A stretch of 64,000 bases of DNA from Streptomyces sp. WM4235 (GTDB lineage: Bacteria > Actinomycetota > Actinomycetes > Streptomycetales > Streptomycetaceae), in assembly GCF_001279725.1 (NCBI RefSeq), contig NZ_LGDE01000112.1, positions 1 through 64,000 of the forward strand, read 5' to 3'. Every line of letters starts with the position of its first letter. Positions within the stretch are counted from its first letter, which is position 1. The notes below the pieces were generated by a model. It searched no databases, was not told where the DNA came from, and saw nothing but the letters and a program-made list of their open reading frames with translations. Both the position numbers and the translations under genes were made by a program. Below are positions 18,561 through 31,991 of this stretch, piece after piece.

Positions 18561-19790
18561 ATGAGCGTCATCACCCAGCCCACGGACCTGCTGCGGCAGC
18601 AGGACCCGCAGATGGCCGACGTGCTCGCCGGAGAGGCGCGACGGCAGGCCGGCACCCTCCAGCTGATCGCCGCCGAGAACTTCACCTCGCCCGCCGTGCT
18701 CACCGCCCTCGGATCGGCGCTCGCCAACAAGTACGCCGAGGGCTACCCGGGCGCCCGCCACCACGGCGGCTGCGAGTACGCCGACCTGGCCGAGCGGATC
18801 GCCGTCGAGCGGGCCCGCGCCCTCTTCGGGGTGGATCACGCCAATGTGCAGCCGCACTCCGGTTCCTCCGCGGTCCTCGCCGCGTACGCCGCGCTGCTGC
18901 GCCCCGGCGACACGGTCCTGGCGATGGGACTCCCGTACGGCGGACACCTCACACACGGCTCACCCGCGAACTTCTCCGGTCGCTGGTTCGAATTCGTCGG
19001 CTACGGGCTGGACGCCGAAACGGGCCTCATCGACTACGAACAGGTCCACGAACTCGCCCGCCGGCACCGTCCCAAGGCCATCGTCTGTGGCTCGATCTGT
19101 TACCCCCGCCACCCCGAGTACGGGGTCTTCCGCCAGATCGCCGACGAGGTCGGGGCCTTCCTGATCGCGGACGCCGCGCACCCGATCGGTCTGGTCGCCG
19201 GCGGGGCGGCCCCCAGCCCCGTCCCCTACGCGGACGTGATCTGCGCGACCACGCACAAGGTGCTGCGCGGTCCGCGCGGAGGCATGATCCTGTGCGGCGC
19301 CGAGTTCGCGGAACGGGTGGACCGGGCGGTGTTCCCCTTCACCCAGGGCGGCGCCCAGATGCACACCATCGCCGCCAAGGCCGTGGCCTTCGGGGAGGCC
19401 GCCGGGCCCGCGTTCACCACGTACGCCCACCGGGTGGTCGCCAACGCCCGGGCGCTCGCCGAGGAGCTGGAGGCCGACGGTTTCCTCGTGACGACCGGCG
19501 GCACCGACACCCACCTGATCAGCGTCGACCCGGCCCCCCTCGGACTGGACGGCCCGACCGCGCGCGGCCGGCTGGCCGCCGCCGGCATCGTGCTGGACAC
19601 CTGCGCCCTCCCGTACGGGGAACAGCGCGGGATCCGTCTCGGCACGGCGGCCGTGACCACGCAGGGCATGGGCGGGGCCGAGATGCGACGGATCGGAGCG
19701 CTGTTTGCGGCGGCGCTCCACGGGGAAGCCGCGAAGACCCGTACGGAGGTCGAAGAACTGACACGAGAATTTCCACCGTATGGGTACTGA
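18561..19790 (+). CDS. glyA: Serine hydroxymethyltransferase
   Basis: PLP enzyme interconverting serine and glycine with tetrahydrofolate, the main source of one-carbon units. Motifs: LIAAENFTSPAVL at the N-terminus, the substrate site YAEGYPGARHHGGCEY, and the PLP lysine in CATTHKVLRGPRGG (about residue 232). 409 residues, a normal length. Some positions differ from the most common GlyA (for example CATTHKV instead of TTTTHKT), so it may be the second SHMT paralogue of the genome. ATG start; the 90-bp gap to the phosphatase gene may hold a promoter. Confidence 0.93.
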   Translation: MSVITQPTDLLRQQDPQMADVLAGEARRQAGTLQLIAAENFTSPAVLTALGSALANKYAEGYPGARHHGGCEYADLAERIAVERARALFGVDHANVQPHSGSSAVLAAYAALLRPGDTVLAMGLPYGGHLTHGSPANFSGRWFEFVGYGLDAETGLIDYEQVHELARRHRPKAIVCGSICYPRHPEYGVFRQIADEVGAFLIADAAHPIGLVAGGAAPSPVPYADVICATTHKVLRGPRGGMILCGAEFAERVDRAVFPFTQGGAQMHTIAAKAVAFGEAAGPAFTTYAHRVVANARALAEELEADGFLVTTGGTDTHLISVDPAPLGLDGPTARGRLAAAGIVLDTCALPYGEQRGIRLGTAAVTTQGMGGAEMRRIGALFAAALHGEAAKTRTEVEELTREFPPYGY

Positions 19791-19906
19791 CAGGGACAAG
19801 CCGGGCGTACCGCAACCGCGGTAGCCTCCCCGCGCGTCCTCGGAGTGGGGTACATCGCAGCTAATGTGTGGGGCTGAGATGGCCGGCGATACATCTGGGG
19901 CAGCCC

Positions 19907-21241
19907 GTGCGTGAATATCTGCTGACGCTGTGCGTCACGGTCGCGGTGACCTACCTGCTGACCGGGCCCGTGCGGAAGTTCGCTATCGCGGCCGGGGCCA
20001 TGCCGGAGGTGCGCGCGCGTGACGTGCACCGAGAACCGACGCCGAGGCTCGGCGGCATCGCGATGTTCGGCGGTCTGTGCGCCGGCCTCCTGGTCGCCGA
20101 CCACCTGCAGAACCTCAACGCGGTGTTCACCGCCTCGAACGAACCGCGGGCGCTGCTCTCCGGAGCGGCGCTGATCTGGCTGGTGGGCGTCCTCGACGAC
20201 AAGTTCGAGATCGACGCCCTGATCAAGCTCGGCGCCCAGATGATCGCCGCGGGCGTGATGGTCATCCAGGGTCTGACGATCCTGTGGATCCCGGTTCCCT
20301 TCATCGGAACCGTCGCGCTCACCCAGTGGCAGGGCAACCTGCTGACCGTCGCCCTGGTCGTGCTCACCATCAACGCCGTGAACTTCGTGGACGGACTCGA
20401 CGGGCTCGCGGCCGGCATGGTCTGCATCACGACCGGCGCCTTCTTCCTCTACGCGTACCGGATCTGGTTCGGCTACGGCATCGAGGCGGCGGCCCCCGCC
20501 ACCCTCTTCGCCGCGATCCTGATGGGCATGTGCCTCGGCTTCCTGCCGCACAACATGCACCCGGCCCGCATCTTCATGGGCGACTCCGGCTCGATGCTGA
20601 TCGGCCTGGTGCTGGCCGCCTCGGCGATCTCGATCACCGGGCAGGTGGACCCCGACACCATGGCGCTGTTCGCGGGTGGTGAGCGCAACGCGACCCACGC
20701 GATGCTGCCGGTCTTCATCCCGCTGGTCCTGCCGCTGACGATCATCGCGATCCCGATGGCCGACCTGGTGCTGGCCGTCGTCCGGCGCACCTGGAAGGGC
20801 CAGTCGCCGTTCGCGGCGGACCGCGGCCACCTGCACCACCGACTGCTGGAACTGGGGCACTCGCACAGCCGCGCGGTGCTCATCATGTACTTCTGGTCCG
20901 GCCTGATCGCCTTCGGCGCGGTGGCCTATTCCGTGCACTCCACCTCGATGTGGATCGTGCTCGCCATCGCGGCGCTGAGCGCGCTGGGCCTCGTCCTCCT
21001 GCTGCTGCCGCGGTTCACCCCGCGCGCGCCGAGGTGGGCGGAGGGCCTCGTACCGCCGCGGTACCGGCACGCGGAGCGGGCCGCGGAGGCGGCGGCCGAG
21101 GCGGCCGCGCAGGACGCGACGGGCACGGAGCCGGAGCCGGCCCGCCCGATCGCGGCCGGGGTGTCCGGCGTCAACGGCGCGACTGCGATTGGCCCCCGTT
21201 CTCGCCTCCCCGACCGGCGTAAGGCCGGTTCCGCGCGCTGA
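19907..21241 (+). CDS. MraY/WecA-family undecaprenyl-phosphate sugar-1-phosphate transferase
   Basis: A polytopic membrane enzyme (about 11 helices) that transfers a sugar-1-phosphate, probably GlcNAc-1-phosphate, from UDP to undecaprenyl phosphate to start a wall polymer. Family motifs: REPTPRLGGIAMFGG, VGVLDDKFEID, NFVDGLDGLAAG, and HPARIFMGDSGSMLIG, then a basic HLHHRLLELGHSH loop. An alanine/glutamate-rich C-terminal tail follows. The GTG at 19907 (VREYLLTLCV) fits the family start; an upstream GTG at 19868 is possible. It may supply the lipid-linked polymer used by LCP ligases such as the one at 13529. Confidence 0.9.
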   Translation: MREYLLTLCVTVAVTYLLTGPVRKFAIAAGAMPEVRARDVHREPTPRLGGIAMFGGLCAGLLVADHLQNLNAVFTASNEPRALLSGAALIWLVGVLDDKFEIDALIKLGAQMIAAGVMVIQGLTILWIPVPFIGTVALTQWQGNLLTVALVVLTINAVNFVDGLDGLAAGMVCITTGAFFLYAYRIWFGYGIEAAAPATLFAAILMGMCLGFLPHNMHPARIFMGDSGSMLIGLVLAASAISITGQVDPDTMALFAGGERNATHAMLPVFIPLVLPLTIIAIPMADLVLAVVRRTWKGQSPFAADRGHLHHRLLELGHSHSRAVLIMYFWSGLIAFGAVAYSVHSTSMWIVLAIAALSALGLVLLLLPRFTPRAPRWAEGLVPPRYRHAERAAEAAAEAAAQDATGTEPEPARPIAAGVSGVNGATAIGPRSRLPDRRKAGSAR

Positions 21242-21517
21242 CGCCGGAGGCGCATGTCCGACATGAACTCCCTTTACCAGACAAGTCACATGGCTGTCCT
21301 GCACACACGCGCAGGGTCACTCTCATGTGTGACAGTCAGCACACCCACCGGGTAAAGCTCTCATCAAATACTTTGTGATACCGTTCACTAAACCCGGCGA
21401 CAGAGCCGAAGGACCGTAGTGCGACGGTCCATTGGCCCGAGGCTCTCACTCGGACCGGGCTTACGCTCGTCCCGTACGAGTCCCGTATACCCCCACCATC
21501 ACGCGGAGCCATGCGCC

Positions 21518-21964
21518 ATGCTGTCCGATGACGCCCGATCCCTTTTGCATACCGCGGTACCCACCGCTGTGGTCGGCCTTGTGGCCGCTGCCGTCAGCGG
21601 CGTCGTAGCCGGCGGGAAGGGGGCTCTCGGGGCCGTCATGGCCACGATCATCGTGATCCTGTTCATGGGGATCGGTTTTGTCATCCTGCAGCGGACGGCA
21701 CGATCGCTGCCGCATCTGTTCCAGATGATGGGTCTGGCGCTCTACACGACCCAGATCCTGCTGCTCTTCGTCTTCGTCGCCGTGTTCAAGAACACGACGC
21801 TGTTCAATCCCAGGGCATTCGCGATCACCATCGTCGCGGCGACCCTTGCTTGGATCGCCGCGCAGACGCGCGCGCACATGAAGGCCAAGATCCTTTACGT
21901 CGAGCCCGAGTCCGCCAAGCGCGACAAGGGTGAGAAGCCCGAAAACACGGGGTCCTCTTCGTGA
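21518..21964 (+). CDS. atpI: ATP synthase-associated membrane protein AtpI-like
   Basis: 148 residues with about four membrane segments (AVVGLVAAAVSGVVAGG; ATIIVILFMGIGFVIL; MGLALYTTQILLLFVFVAV; FAITIVAATLAWIAAQ) and a charged tail. First gene of the ATP synthase operon, the position of atpI, whose product helps c-ring assembly or magnesium supply in other bacteria. Sequence conservation is low, so the name rests mainly on position and topology. ATG at 21518 behind GCGGAG. Confidence 0.8.
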   Translation: MLSDDARSLLHTAVPTAVVGLVAAAVSGVVAGGKGALGAVMATIIVILFMGIGFVILQRTARSLPHLFQMMGLALYTTQILLLFVFVAVFKNTTLFNPRAFAITIVAATLAWIAAQTRAHMKAKILYVEPESAKRDKGEKPENTGSSS

Positions 21965-22189
21965 ACGGTAGGGGCGGAATAAGTGCGCGTTCGAGATGCT
22001 GCTATCGTCCGGTGCCAACTGCGGCATCGCGGGCGCAGGCATCTGAGCTGACGCCTGCTTCAACGCGAGGCTCACTGCCTGCAAGCCGCCCCCACATCCG
22101 TAAGACCAGTCCCGTGCCGAACCGCGGCTGTGCGCCGCGCCGACACAACGAGGTTGCCGTACCTATGCGCCACGCTGAAGGAGCCCGCG

Positions 22190-23011
22190 GTGAGTGCTGA
22201 CCCGACGCAGGTGCTCGCCTTCGAGACCGATTGCCACATCTTCGACGGCTGTGGCTTCCCGGCTCCTGGCCTGCACTCGTTCCTGTTCGAGCCGATCTTC
22301 GGCGACATCGACGGCACCGTCTACTTCAACAAGACGATGCTGTTGGCCCTGCTCGGGTCGATCATCATCGTCGGATTCTTCTGGGCCGCCTTCCGCAAGC
22401 CGAAGCTGGTTCCCGGAAAGCTCCAGATGGTCGCCGAAGCCGGATACGACTTCGTGCGCCGCGGGATCGTCTACGAGACGCTCGGCAAGAAGGAAGGCGA
22501 GAAGTACGTCCCCTTCATGGTCGCGACGTTCTTCTTCGTCTGGATGCTGAACCTCTGGTCGATCGTCCCGCTCGCGCAGTTCCCGGTGACCGCCGTCATC
22601 GCGTACCCGGCGGGTCTCGCCCTGGTCATCTACTTCATGTGGATGTCGGTCACCTTCAAGCGCCACGGCTTCGTCGGCGGTCTGAAGAACCTCACGGGCT
22701 ACGACAAGTCGCTCGGCGGGATCCTGCCGCTGGTCATGCTCATCGAGTTCTTCTCGAACGTGATCGTCCGACCGTTCACGCACGCGGTCCGTCTCTTCGC
22801 GAACATGTTCGCCGGCCACACCCTGCTGCTGCTCTTCACGATCGCCAGCTGGTACCTGCTGAACGGCATCGGTATCGCCTACGCGGGTGTGTCGTTCGTG
22901 ATGGTCATCGTGATGACCGCGTTCGAGCTCTTCATCCAGGCTGTCCAGGCCTACGTCTTCGTACTGCTGGCCTGCAGCTTCATTCAGGGCGCCGTCGCCG
23001 AGCACCACTGA
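22190..23011 (+). CDS. atpB: F1Fo ATP synthase subunit a
   Basis: Fo stator subunit that forms the proton half-channels. 273 residues with several membrane helices. The key helix carries the essential arginine in FTHAVRLFANMFAGHTLLLL, and the C-terminal helix has FELFIQAVQAYVFVLLAC. GTG at 22190 with GAAGGAG upstream; the longer in-frame start at 22130 would precede this site and adds unconserved residues. 225 bp separate it from atpI. Confidence 0.96.
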   Translation: MSADPTQVLAFETDCHIFDGCGFPAPGLHSFLFEPIFGDIDGTVYFNKTMLLALLGSIIIVGFFWAAFRKPKLVPGKLQMVAEAGYDFVRRGIVYETLGKKEGEKYVPFMVATFFFVWMLNLWSIVPLAQFPVTAVIAYPAGLALVIYFMWMSVTFKRHGFVGGLKNLTGYDKSLGGILPLVMLIEFFSNVIVRPFTHAVRLFANMFAGHTLLLLFTIASWYLLNGIGIAYAGVSFVMVIVMTAFELFIQAVQAYVFVLLACSFIQGAVAEHH

Positions 23012-23335
<324 letters not shown>

Positions 23336-23375
23336 TTCCGGTAGCGGACAGACCCTTTAGACGGAAGGCACTGAT

Positions 23376-23921
23376 GTGAACCCTCTGGTTCAGCTCGCGG
23401 CCGAAGAGGCGGAAAACCCCCTCATCCCGCCGATCCCCGAGCTTGTCATCGGCCTGATCGCCTTTGTCATCGTCTTCGGTTTCCTCGCGAAGAAGCTCCT
23501 CCCGAACATCAACAAGGTTCTGGATGAGCGTCGCGAGGCCATCGAGGGTGGCATCGAGAAGGCCGAGGCAGCCCAGACCGAGGCTCAGAGCGTCCTCGAG
23601 CAGTACAAGGCTCAGCTCGCCGAAGCCCGGCACGAGGCCGCGCGCCTGCGCCAGGAAGCGCTGGAGCAGGGCACTGCGCTCAAGGAAGAACTGCGCGCAG
23701 AGGGCCAGCGGCAGCGTGAGGAGATCATCGCTGCCGGCCACGCCCAGATCGCGGCAGACCGCAAGGCCGCCTCGCAGGCACTGCGTCAGGACGTGGGCAA
23801 GCTCGCCACCGACCTGGCCGGAAAGCTCGTCGGCGAGTCCCTTGAGGACCACGCCCGGCAGAGCCGCACGATCGACCGTTTCCTCGGCGAGCTCGAGGAG
23901 AAGGCCGAGGCCGCCCGATGA
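23376..23921 (+). CDS. atpF: F1Fo ATP synthase subunit b
   Basis: Peripheral stalk subunit: one N-terminal membrane helix (ELVIGLIAFVIVFGFLAKKLL, about residues 22-42) followed by a long charged coiled coil (ALEQGTALKEELRAEGQRQR and neighbours) to residue 181. GTG start behind AGACGGAAGG. The last codons overlap atpH by 4 bp (ATGA), indicating translational coupling. Confidence 0.96.
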   Translation: MNPLVQLAAEEAENPLIPPIPELVIGLIAFVIVFGFLAKKLLPNINKVLDERREAIEGGIEKAEAAQTEAQSVLEQYKAQLAEARHEAARLRQEALEQGTALKEELRAEGQRQREEIIAAGHAQIAADRKAASQALRQDVGKLATDLAGKLVGESLEDHARQSRTIDRFLGELEEKAEAAR

Positions 23922-24733
23922 ACGGAGCGAGCCGCGAGGCACTGGCCTCAGCGCGTGAGCGTCTCGACGCGCTGATGGACAACACGTCCGTCGACGCGAC
24001 GAAGCTCGCCGGTGAGCTGGCTGCCGTCACCGCGCTGCTCGACCGTGAGGTCTCGCTGCGTCGGGTCATCACGGACCCGGCGCAGCCCGGCGAGGCCAAG
24101 GCCGAGCTCGTGGGTCGCCTGCTGGCCGACCAGGTCGGCGGGGAAACCCTCGACCTGGTGTCCGGCATGGCGCGCTCCCGCTGGTCGCAGTCCCGCGACC
24201 TGGTGGACTCGCTCGAGGCACTGGCGGCCACCGCCGACCTCACCGCGGCCCAGCAGGCGAACGGGCTCGACAACGTCGAGGACGAGCTGTTCCGGTTCGG
24301 CCGGATCGTCGCCTCGAACACCGGGCTGCGCTCCGCGCTGACCGATCGGGCGGCCACCGCCGCCGCCAAGAGCGAGCTGCTGCGCAGCCTGCTCGGCGGC
24401 AAGGCGAACGCGGTCACCGAACGACTGGTGACCCGACTCGTCACGCACCCGCGTGGACGTAGCCTGGAAGCGGGACTCGACTCCCTTTCCACGCTCGCCG
24501 CCGAGCGCCGCAACCGCATGGTCGCCATCGTGACCACCGCGGTTCCGCTCAGCGACGCGCAGAAGCAGCGTCTCGGCGCGGTGCTGGCCAAGCTGTACGG
24601 CCGCCAGATGCACCTCAACCTCGACGTGGACCCCACGGTCCTCGGCGGGATCGTGGTGCGGGTCGGCGACGAGGTCATCGACGGCACCATCGCGGACCGC
24701 CTCTCCGAGGCGACCCGCCGCATGGCCGGCTGA
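23918..24733 (+). CDS. atpH: F1Fo ATP synthase subunit delta
   Basis: Joins the peripheral stalk to the top of F1. 271 residues, the long form usual in actinomycetes. The C-terminal OSCP-like part has RRNRMVAIVTTAVPLSDAQK and VDPTVLGGIVVRVGDEVIDG, with the conserved Gly-Gly-rich segment near the end. ATG overlaps the atpF stop. Confidence 0.96.
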   Translation: MNGASREALASARERLDALMDNTSVDATKLAGELAAVTALLDREVSLRRVITDPAQPGEAKAELVGRLLADQVGGETLDLVSGMARSRWSQSRDLVDSLEALAATADLTAAQQANGLDNVEDELFRFGRIVASNTGLRSALTDRAATAAAKSELLRSLLGGKANAVTERLVTRLVTHPRGRSLEAGLDSLSTLAAERRNRMVAIVTTAVPLSDAQKQRLGAVLAKLYGRQMHLNLDVDPTVLGGIVVRVGDEVIDGTIADRLSEATRRMAG

Positions 24734-24801
24734 CCAGCCACCAACTAGAACAAAGCATTCCTAGCGGCCCGGTTGGGCCGTGCAGAACTTGCAGAAGATT
24801 C

Positions 24802-24818
24802 CTGGGGGTCGCCCCCAG
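24802..24818. repeat. GC-rich palindrome upstream of atpA
   Basis: CTGGGGG-TCG-CCCCCAG, a perfect 7-bp stem with a 3-nt loop, followed by ACCCC, in the 130-bp gap between atpH and atpA. Similar GGGGGTC/CCCCCAGACCCC units recur between genes in many Streptomyces, so it may be a dispersed repeat or an mRNA-stabilising stem. Confidence 0.55.
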
Positions 24819-24863
24819 ACCCCTAAGAAGCTTCAGGCCCAACAAGGAGAGCAGGGAACCCAG

Positions 24864-26459
<1,596 letters not shown>

Positions 26460-26479
26460 CGACGGAAGGGACCTGACTC

Positions 26480-28839
<2,360 letters not shown>

Positions 28840-28871
28840 AGCCCCGCTCCTCGTGAGCAGAGCTGATTGAC

Positions 28872-28902
28872 GGAGAGGGGCGGGTGCGTCCCGTCCCTCT
28901 CC
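28872..28902 (+). terminator. Hairpin between atpD and atpC
   Basis: GGAGAGGGGCGGG pairs with CCCGTCCCTCTCC (one mismatch in 13) around a short TGCGT loop. It lies between the beta and epsilon genes and is not followed by T's at once, so it could be an attenuator or an mRNA-end stabiliser rather than a full stop. Confidence 0.55.
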
Positions 28903-28967
28903 CCACGCCCATTAGAATTTGACCCAACACCCGGCCGACCCGCCGGGTGGTGACCCGAGGAGCCACC

Positions 28968-29342
28968 TTGGCTGCTGAGCTGCACGTCGAGCTGGTCGCG
29001 GCGGACCGCAATGTCTGGTCCGGCGAGGCCACCCTTGTTGTCGCCCGCACCACGTCCGGCGACATCGGCGTCATGCCCGGTCACCAGCCGCTTCTCGGTG
29101 TGCTGGAATCGGGCCCTGTGACCATCCGCACCAGCGAGGGCGGCACTGTCGTCGCCGCGGTGCACGGCGGATTCATCTCGTTCGCGGACAACAAGTTGTC
29201 GCTGCTGGCCGAGATCGCCGAGCTCGCGGACGAGATTGACGTCCAGCGGGCGGAGCGGGCACTGGATCGCGCGAAGTCGGAGGCCGACGCGGCCGCCGAG
29301 CGTCGCGCGGATGTCCGACTGCGCGCGGTAACGGGGCACTGA
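28968..29342 (+). CDS. atpC: F1Fo ATP synthase subunit epsilon
   Basis: Rotor-attached subunit that couples and inhibits F1. 124 residues: N-terminal beta sandwich with VELVAADRNVWSGEATLVVART and GDIGVMPGHQPLLGVLE, then a short helical C-terminus (LDRAKSEADAAAER). I use the TTG at 28968 (LAAELHVEL), 5 nt after CGAGGAG; a GTG at 28947 has no such site. The last gene of the operon, 128 bp after atpD. Confidence 0.95.
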   Translation: MAAELHVELVAADRNVWSGEATLVVARTTSGDIGVMPGHQPLLGVLESGPVTIRTSEGGTVVAAVHGGFISFADNKLSLLAEIAELADEIDVQRAERALDRAKSEADAAAERRADVRLRAVTGH

Positions 29343-29365
29343 GCCCCGTACCGAATAGTGTGCGA

Positions 29366-29415
29366 CCTCAGCCGCGGTTCGTTCTGGAATTTTCCAGACC
29401 GGGTCGCGGCTGAGG
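29366..29415 (+). terminator. Two-tier hairpin ending the atp operon
   Basis: Outer stem CCTCAGCCGCG/CGCGGCTGAGG (11 bp, perfect) encloses a second perfect stem TCTGGAA/TTCCAGA. It starts 24 bp after the atpC stop and is the probable end of the ATP synthase transcript. Confidence 0.75.
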
Positions 29416-29465
29416 CGATGTACGTCCGTTTTTCGCATGGCGGTATTCGATGAGCGAGGAGGTCG

Positions 29466-29921
29466 GTGAAGATGCTCCTCGCTCTGCTTGTGAGCGGCCT
29501 GATCGTGGTCTTGTTGGCGATCGGGCTCTTTGTCTTCGGGCTGCGCCGGAGACTGATCCAGCGGTCCGGGGGGACCTTCGACTGCAGCCTGCGGTGGGGC
29601 GGTGTGGCCGAGGGGCCCGACGTCTCCGGCAAGGGATGGGTGTACGGGGTCGCCCGCTACAGCGGTGACCGGATCGAATGGTTCCGGGTCTTCAGCTACT
29701 CCCCGCGCCCGCGCCGGCTGCTGGAGCGTTCCTCCATCGAGGTCCTCGCCCGCCGCGCGCCCGAGGGCGAGGAGGAGCTGGCGCTGCTGTCGGACGCCGT
29801 CGTGCTCGGCTGTTCCCACCGGGGGACGCGCTTGGAGCTGGCGATGAGCGACGACGCGCTGACCGGTTTCCTGGCCTGGCTGGAGGCGGCGCCTCCCGGC
29901 CAGCGGGTGAACGTGGCCTGA
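29466..29921 (+). CDS. DUF2550 membrane-anchored protein
   Basis: 151 residues: a single N-terminal membrane helix (LLALLVSGLIVVLLAIGLFVFG), then a cytoplasmic domain with GGTFDCSLRWGG, GWVYGVARYSGDRIEWFRVFS and RRLLERSSIEVLARR, the DUF2550 pattern of actinobacteria. It constantly follows atpC in this group, although the operon terminator lies between. Function unknown. GTG start at 29466 behind GAGGAGGTCG; the ATG two codons later is also possible. Confidence 0.85.
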   Translation: MKMLLALLVSGLIVVLLAIGLFVFGLRRRLIQRSGGTFDCSLRWGGVAEGPDVSGKGWVYGVARYSGDRIEWFRVFSYSPRPRRLLERSSIEVLARRAPEGEEELALLSDAVVLGCSHRGTRLELAMSDDALTGFLAWLEAAPPGQRVNVA

Positions 29922-29939
29922 GCGGTACCGGCACGTGGG

Positions 29940-29980
29940 GAAGCCGGGGAGAAGGGGGACGGACCCTTCTCCCCGGCTTC
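29940..29980. terminator. Perfect 17-bp bidirectional terminator
   Basis: GAAGCCGGGGAGAAGGG (29940-29956), loop GGACGGA, then the exact complement CCCTTCTCCCCGGCTTC (29964-29980). It sits between the convergent DUF2550 and chiC genes and should serve both. Confidence 0.85.
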
Positions 29981-30008
29981 GTCGGTTCACCGGTGCGGAG
30001 CGCGGGGG

Positions 30009-31865
30009 CTACTGCAGACCGGTGTGGATCGCGTTGGCGAGTTCACCGTTGGTGGTGTCGCCGCTGAACTCCCAGAAGAAGGCTCCGCGCAGTCCCTGCT
30101 GCTTGGTCCAGGTCATCTTCGAGGCGACGGTGGCGGGGGTGTCGTAGCTCCACCAGTTGCTTCCGCACTTGGCGTAGGCGGTGCCGGCGATGGTGCCGGT
30201 GGACGGGCAGCTCGCCTTGAGGACCTTGTAGTCCTCGATGCCGGGCTCGTACGTGCCCGGGGCGGGCCCGGTGGCCGTGCCGCCCGGGGTGGCCTGGGTG
30301 ACGCCGGTCCAGCCGCGGCCGTAGAAGCCGATGCCGAGGTTGAGCTTGGAGCCGGCGATGCCCTTGCCCTTGAGCTTGGTGATCGCGGCCTCGGAGTTGA
30401 AGCCGTCCTGCGGGATGCCGGAGTAGGCGGTGAGCGGGGAGTGCGGGGCCGTCGGGCCCTGCGCCGCCCAGGCGCCGAAGAAGTCGTACGTCATGACGTT
30501 GTAGAAGTCGACGTACTGGGCGGCGCCCGCGTAGTCGGCCGCGTCGAGCTTGCCGCCGTTGGAGCCGTCGGCGGAGATCGCGGCGGTGACCAGGTTGTTC
30601 GCGCCGAACTTGCCGCGGACGGCCTGCATCAGGTTCTTCAGGGAGGCCGCGCCGCTGGTATCGCAGGTCAGGCCGCAGGCGTTCGGGTACTCCCAGTCGA
30701 GGTCGATGCCGTCGAAGACGTCGGCCCACCGCGGGTCCTCGACCAGGTCGTGGCAGGACTGGGCGAAGGCGGCCGGGTTCGCGGCGGCCTGGCCGAAGCC
30801 GCCGGACCAGGTCCAGCCGCCGAACGACCAGAGGATCTTGATGTTCGGGTACTTCGCCTTGAGCTTGCGCAGCTGGTTGAAGTTGCCGCGCAACGGCTGG
30901 TCCCAGGTGTCGGCGACGCCGTCGACGCTCTGGTCGGCGGTGTAGGCCTTGTCGTAGTCGGCGTACGCGTCGCCGATGGTGCACTTGCCGCCCTGGACGT
31001 TGCCGAAGGCGTAGTTGATGTGCGTGATCTTCGCGGCGGAGCCGGAGGTGACCAGGTTCTTCACGTGGTAGTTGCGCTGGTAGACGCCCCAGTTCGTGAA
31101 GTAGCCGAGCTTGACCCTGGTGCCGTCACCGGGGTCGGGGCCGGGGCCCGTGCCGCCGCCCGGGGTGGTCACCGAGAGGGAGCCGGAGGAGGGGCCGGTC
31201 TGGTCGGCGGTGTCGCGGGCGGTGACCGTGTAGGCGTACGTCGTGCCCTTGGTCAGGCCGCTGTCGGCGTAGCTGGTGCCGGTCACCGTGGCGACCTTGC
31301 CGCTGCCGCGGTAGACGTCGTAGTTCTTGATCCCCTTGTCGTCGGTGGCCGCCGCCCAGTTCAGGGTGAGCGAGGTCTCGGTGACCCCGGTCGCGGTGGG
31401 GGTGCCGGGGGCGGACGGCGGGTTGTCGGTGGGGGTGGTGCCGCCGTCGCAGGAGCCGCCGTTGATCTTGCAGCCGGAGGGGGCGCCCGGGCCGGTGCCG
31501 TTGAAGCCGAAGGTGACGCTCGCGCCGGGGGAGAGGGCGCCGTTCCAGCCGACGTTCTTGGCGGTCCAGTGGTTGCCCGAACTGGTGACGGTGGCGTCCC
31601 AGGCCGAGGTGACCCTGGTGCCGGTCGGGTAGTCCCACTCCACGGTCCAGCTGTTGATGGCGGTGGTGCCGGTGTTCTTCACCGTCCACTTGCCCTCGAA
31701 GCCGGAGCCCCAGTCGGAGGCCTTGGTGTAGGTCGCGGTGGCGGAGCCGGCGGCCTGTGCGGTGCCTGCCAGGCCGACGAGGCCGGCGACGGGCAGGGCC
31801 AGGGCGACCGCGGTCGCGGCCAGCCTTCTGAGCAGTCGTACGCGTCGTGGGGGTGCTGTGCTCAA
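30009..31865 (-). CDS. chiC: Secreted GH18 chitinase with CBM2 and fibronectin III domains
   Basis: Exported chitin hydrolase, 618 residues. Order: twin-Arg-like basic N-terminus and signal peptide (RRLAATAVALALPVAGLVGL...AQAA, about 1-38), family 2 carbohydrate-binding module (WTVKNTGTTAINSWTVEWDY and GNHWTAKNVGWNG, about 40-140), FnIII domain (PGTPTATGVTETSLTLNW, about 155-235), Gly/Pro linker, then the GH18 catalytic domain with DxxDxDxE as FDGIDLDWEYPN near residue 390. The TTG at 31865 is 5 nt after GGAGGAG; the ATG at 31943 would add residues ahead of the signal peptide. This architecture matches S. coelicolor ChiC and S. plicatus Chi63. Regulation: see promoter at 31992-32033. Confidence 0.93.
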   Translation of the reverse strand: MSTAPPRRVRLLRRLAATAVALALPVAGLVGLAGTAQAAGSATATYTKASDWGSGFEGKWTVKNTGTTAINSWTVEWDYPTGTRVTSAWDATVTSSGNHWTAKNVGWNGALSPGASVTFGFNGTGPGAPSGCKINGGSCDGGTTPTDNPPSAPGTPTATGVTETSLTLNWAAATDDKGIKNYDVYRGSGKVATVTGTSYADSGLTKGTTYAYTVTARDTADQTGPSSGSLSVTTPGGGTGPGPDPGDGTRVKLGYFTNWGVYQRNYHVKNLVTSGSAAKITHINYAFGNVQGGKCTIGDAYADYDKAYTADQSVDGVADTWDQPLRGNFNQLRKLKAKYPNIKILWSFGGWTWSGGFGQAAANPAAFAQSCHDLVEDPRWADVFDGIDLDWEYPNACGLTCDTSGAASLKNLMQAVRGKFGANNLVTAAISADGSNGGKLDAADYAGAAQYVDFYNVMTYDFFGAWAAQGPTAPHSPLTAYSGIPQDGFNSEAAITKLKGKGIAGSKLNLGIGFYGRGWTGVTQATPGGTATGPAPGTYEPGIEDYKVLKASCPSTGTIAGTAYAKCGSNWWSYDTPATVASKMTWTKQQGLRGAFFWEFSGDTTNGELANAIHTGLQ

Positions 31866-31991
31866 GGGTGCTCCTCCGTAGGTCCGTCGAAGTCGTGGGG
31901 CCGACTCCGACATGGGGGTGGGACCTGCGCCGCCCGTGAGCACGTCTCGTCAAGGTTCTTGCCATGACACGCTCACCACAGTGTTGCGGTG

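Noticed and set aside
30024..31967. 647-codon plus-strand frame over chiC
   Set aside because: Antisense shadow made of Gly/Val/Ala; the GH18, CBM2 and FnIII motifs lie on the minus strand.
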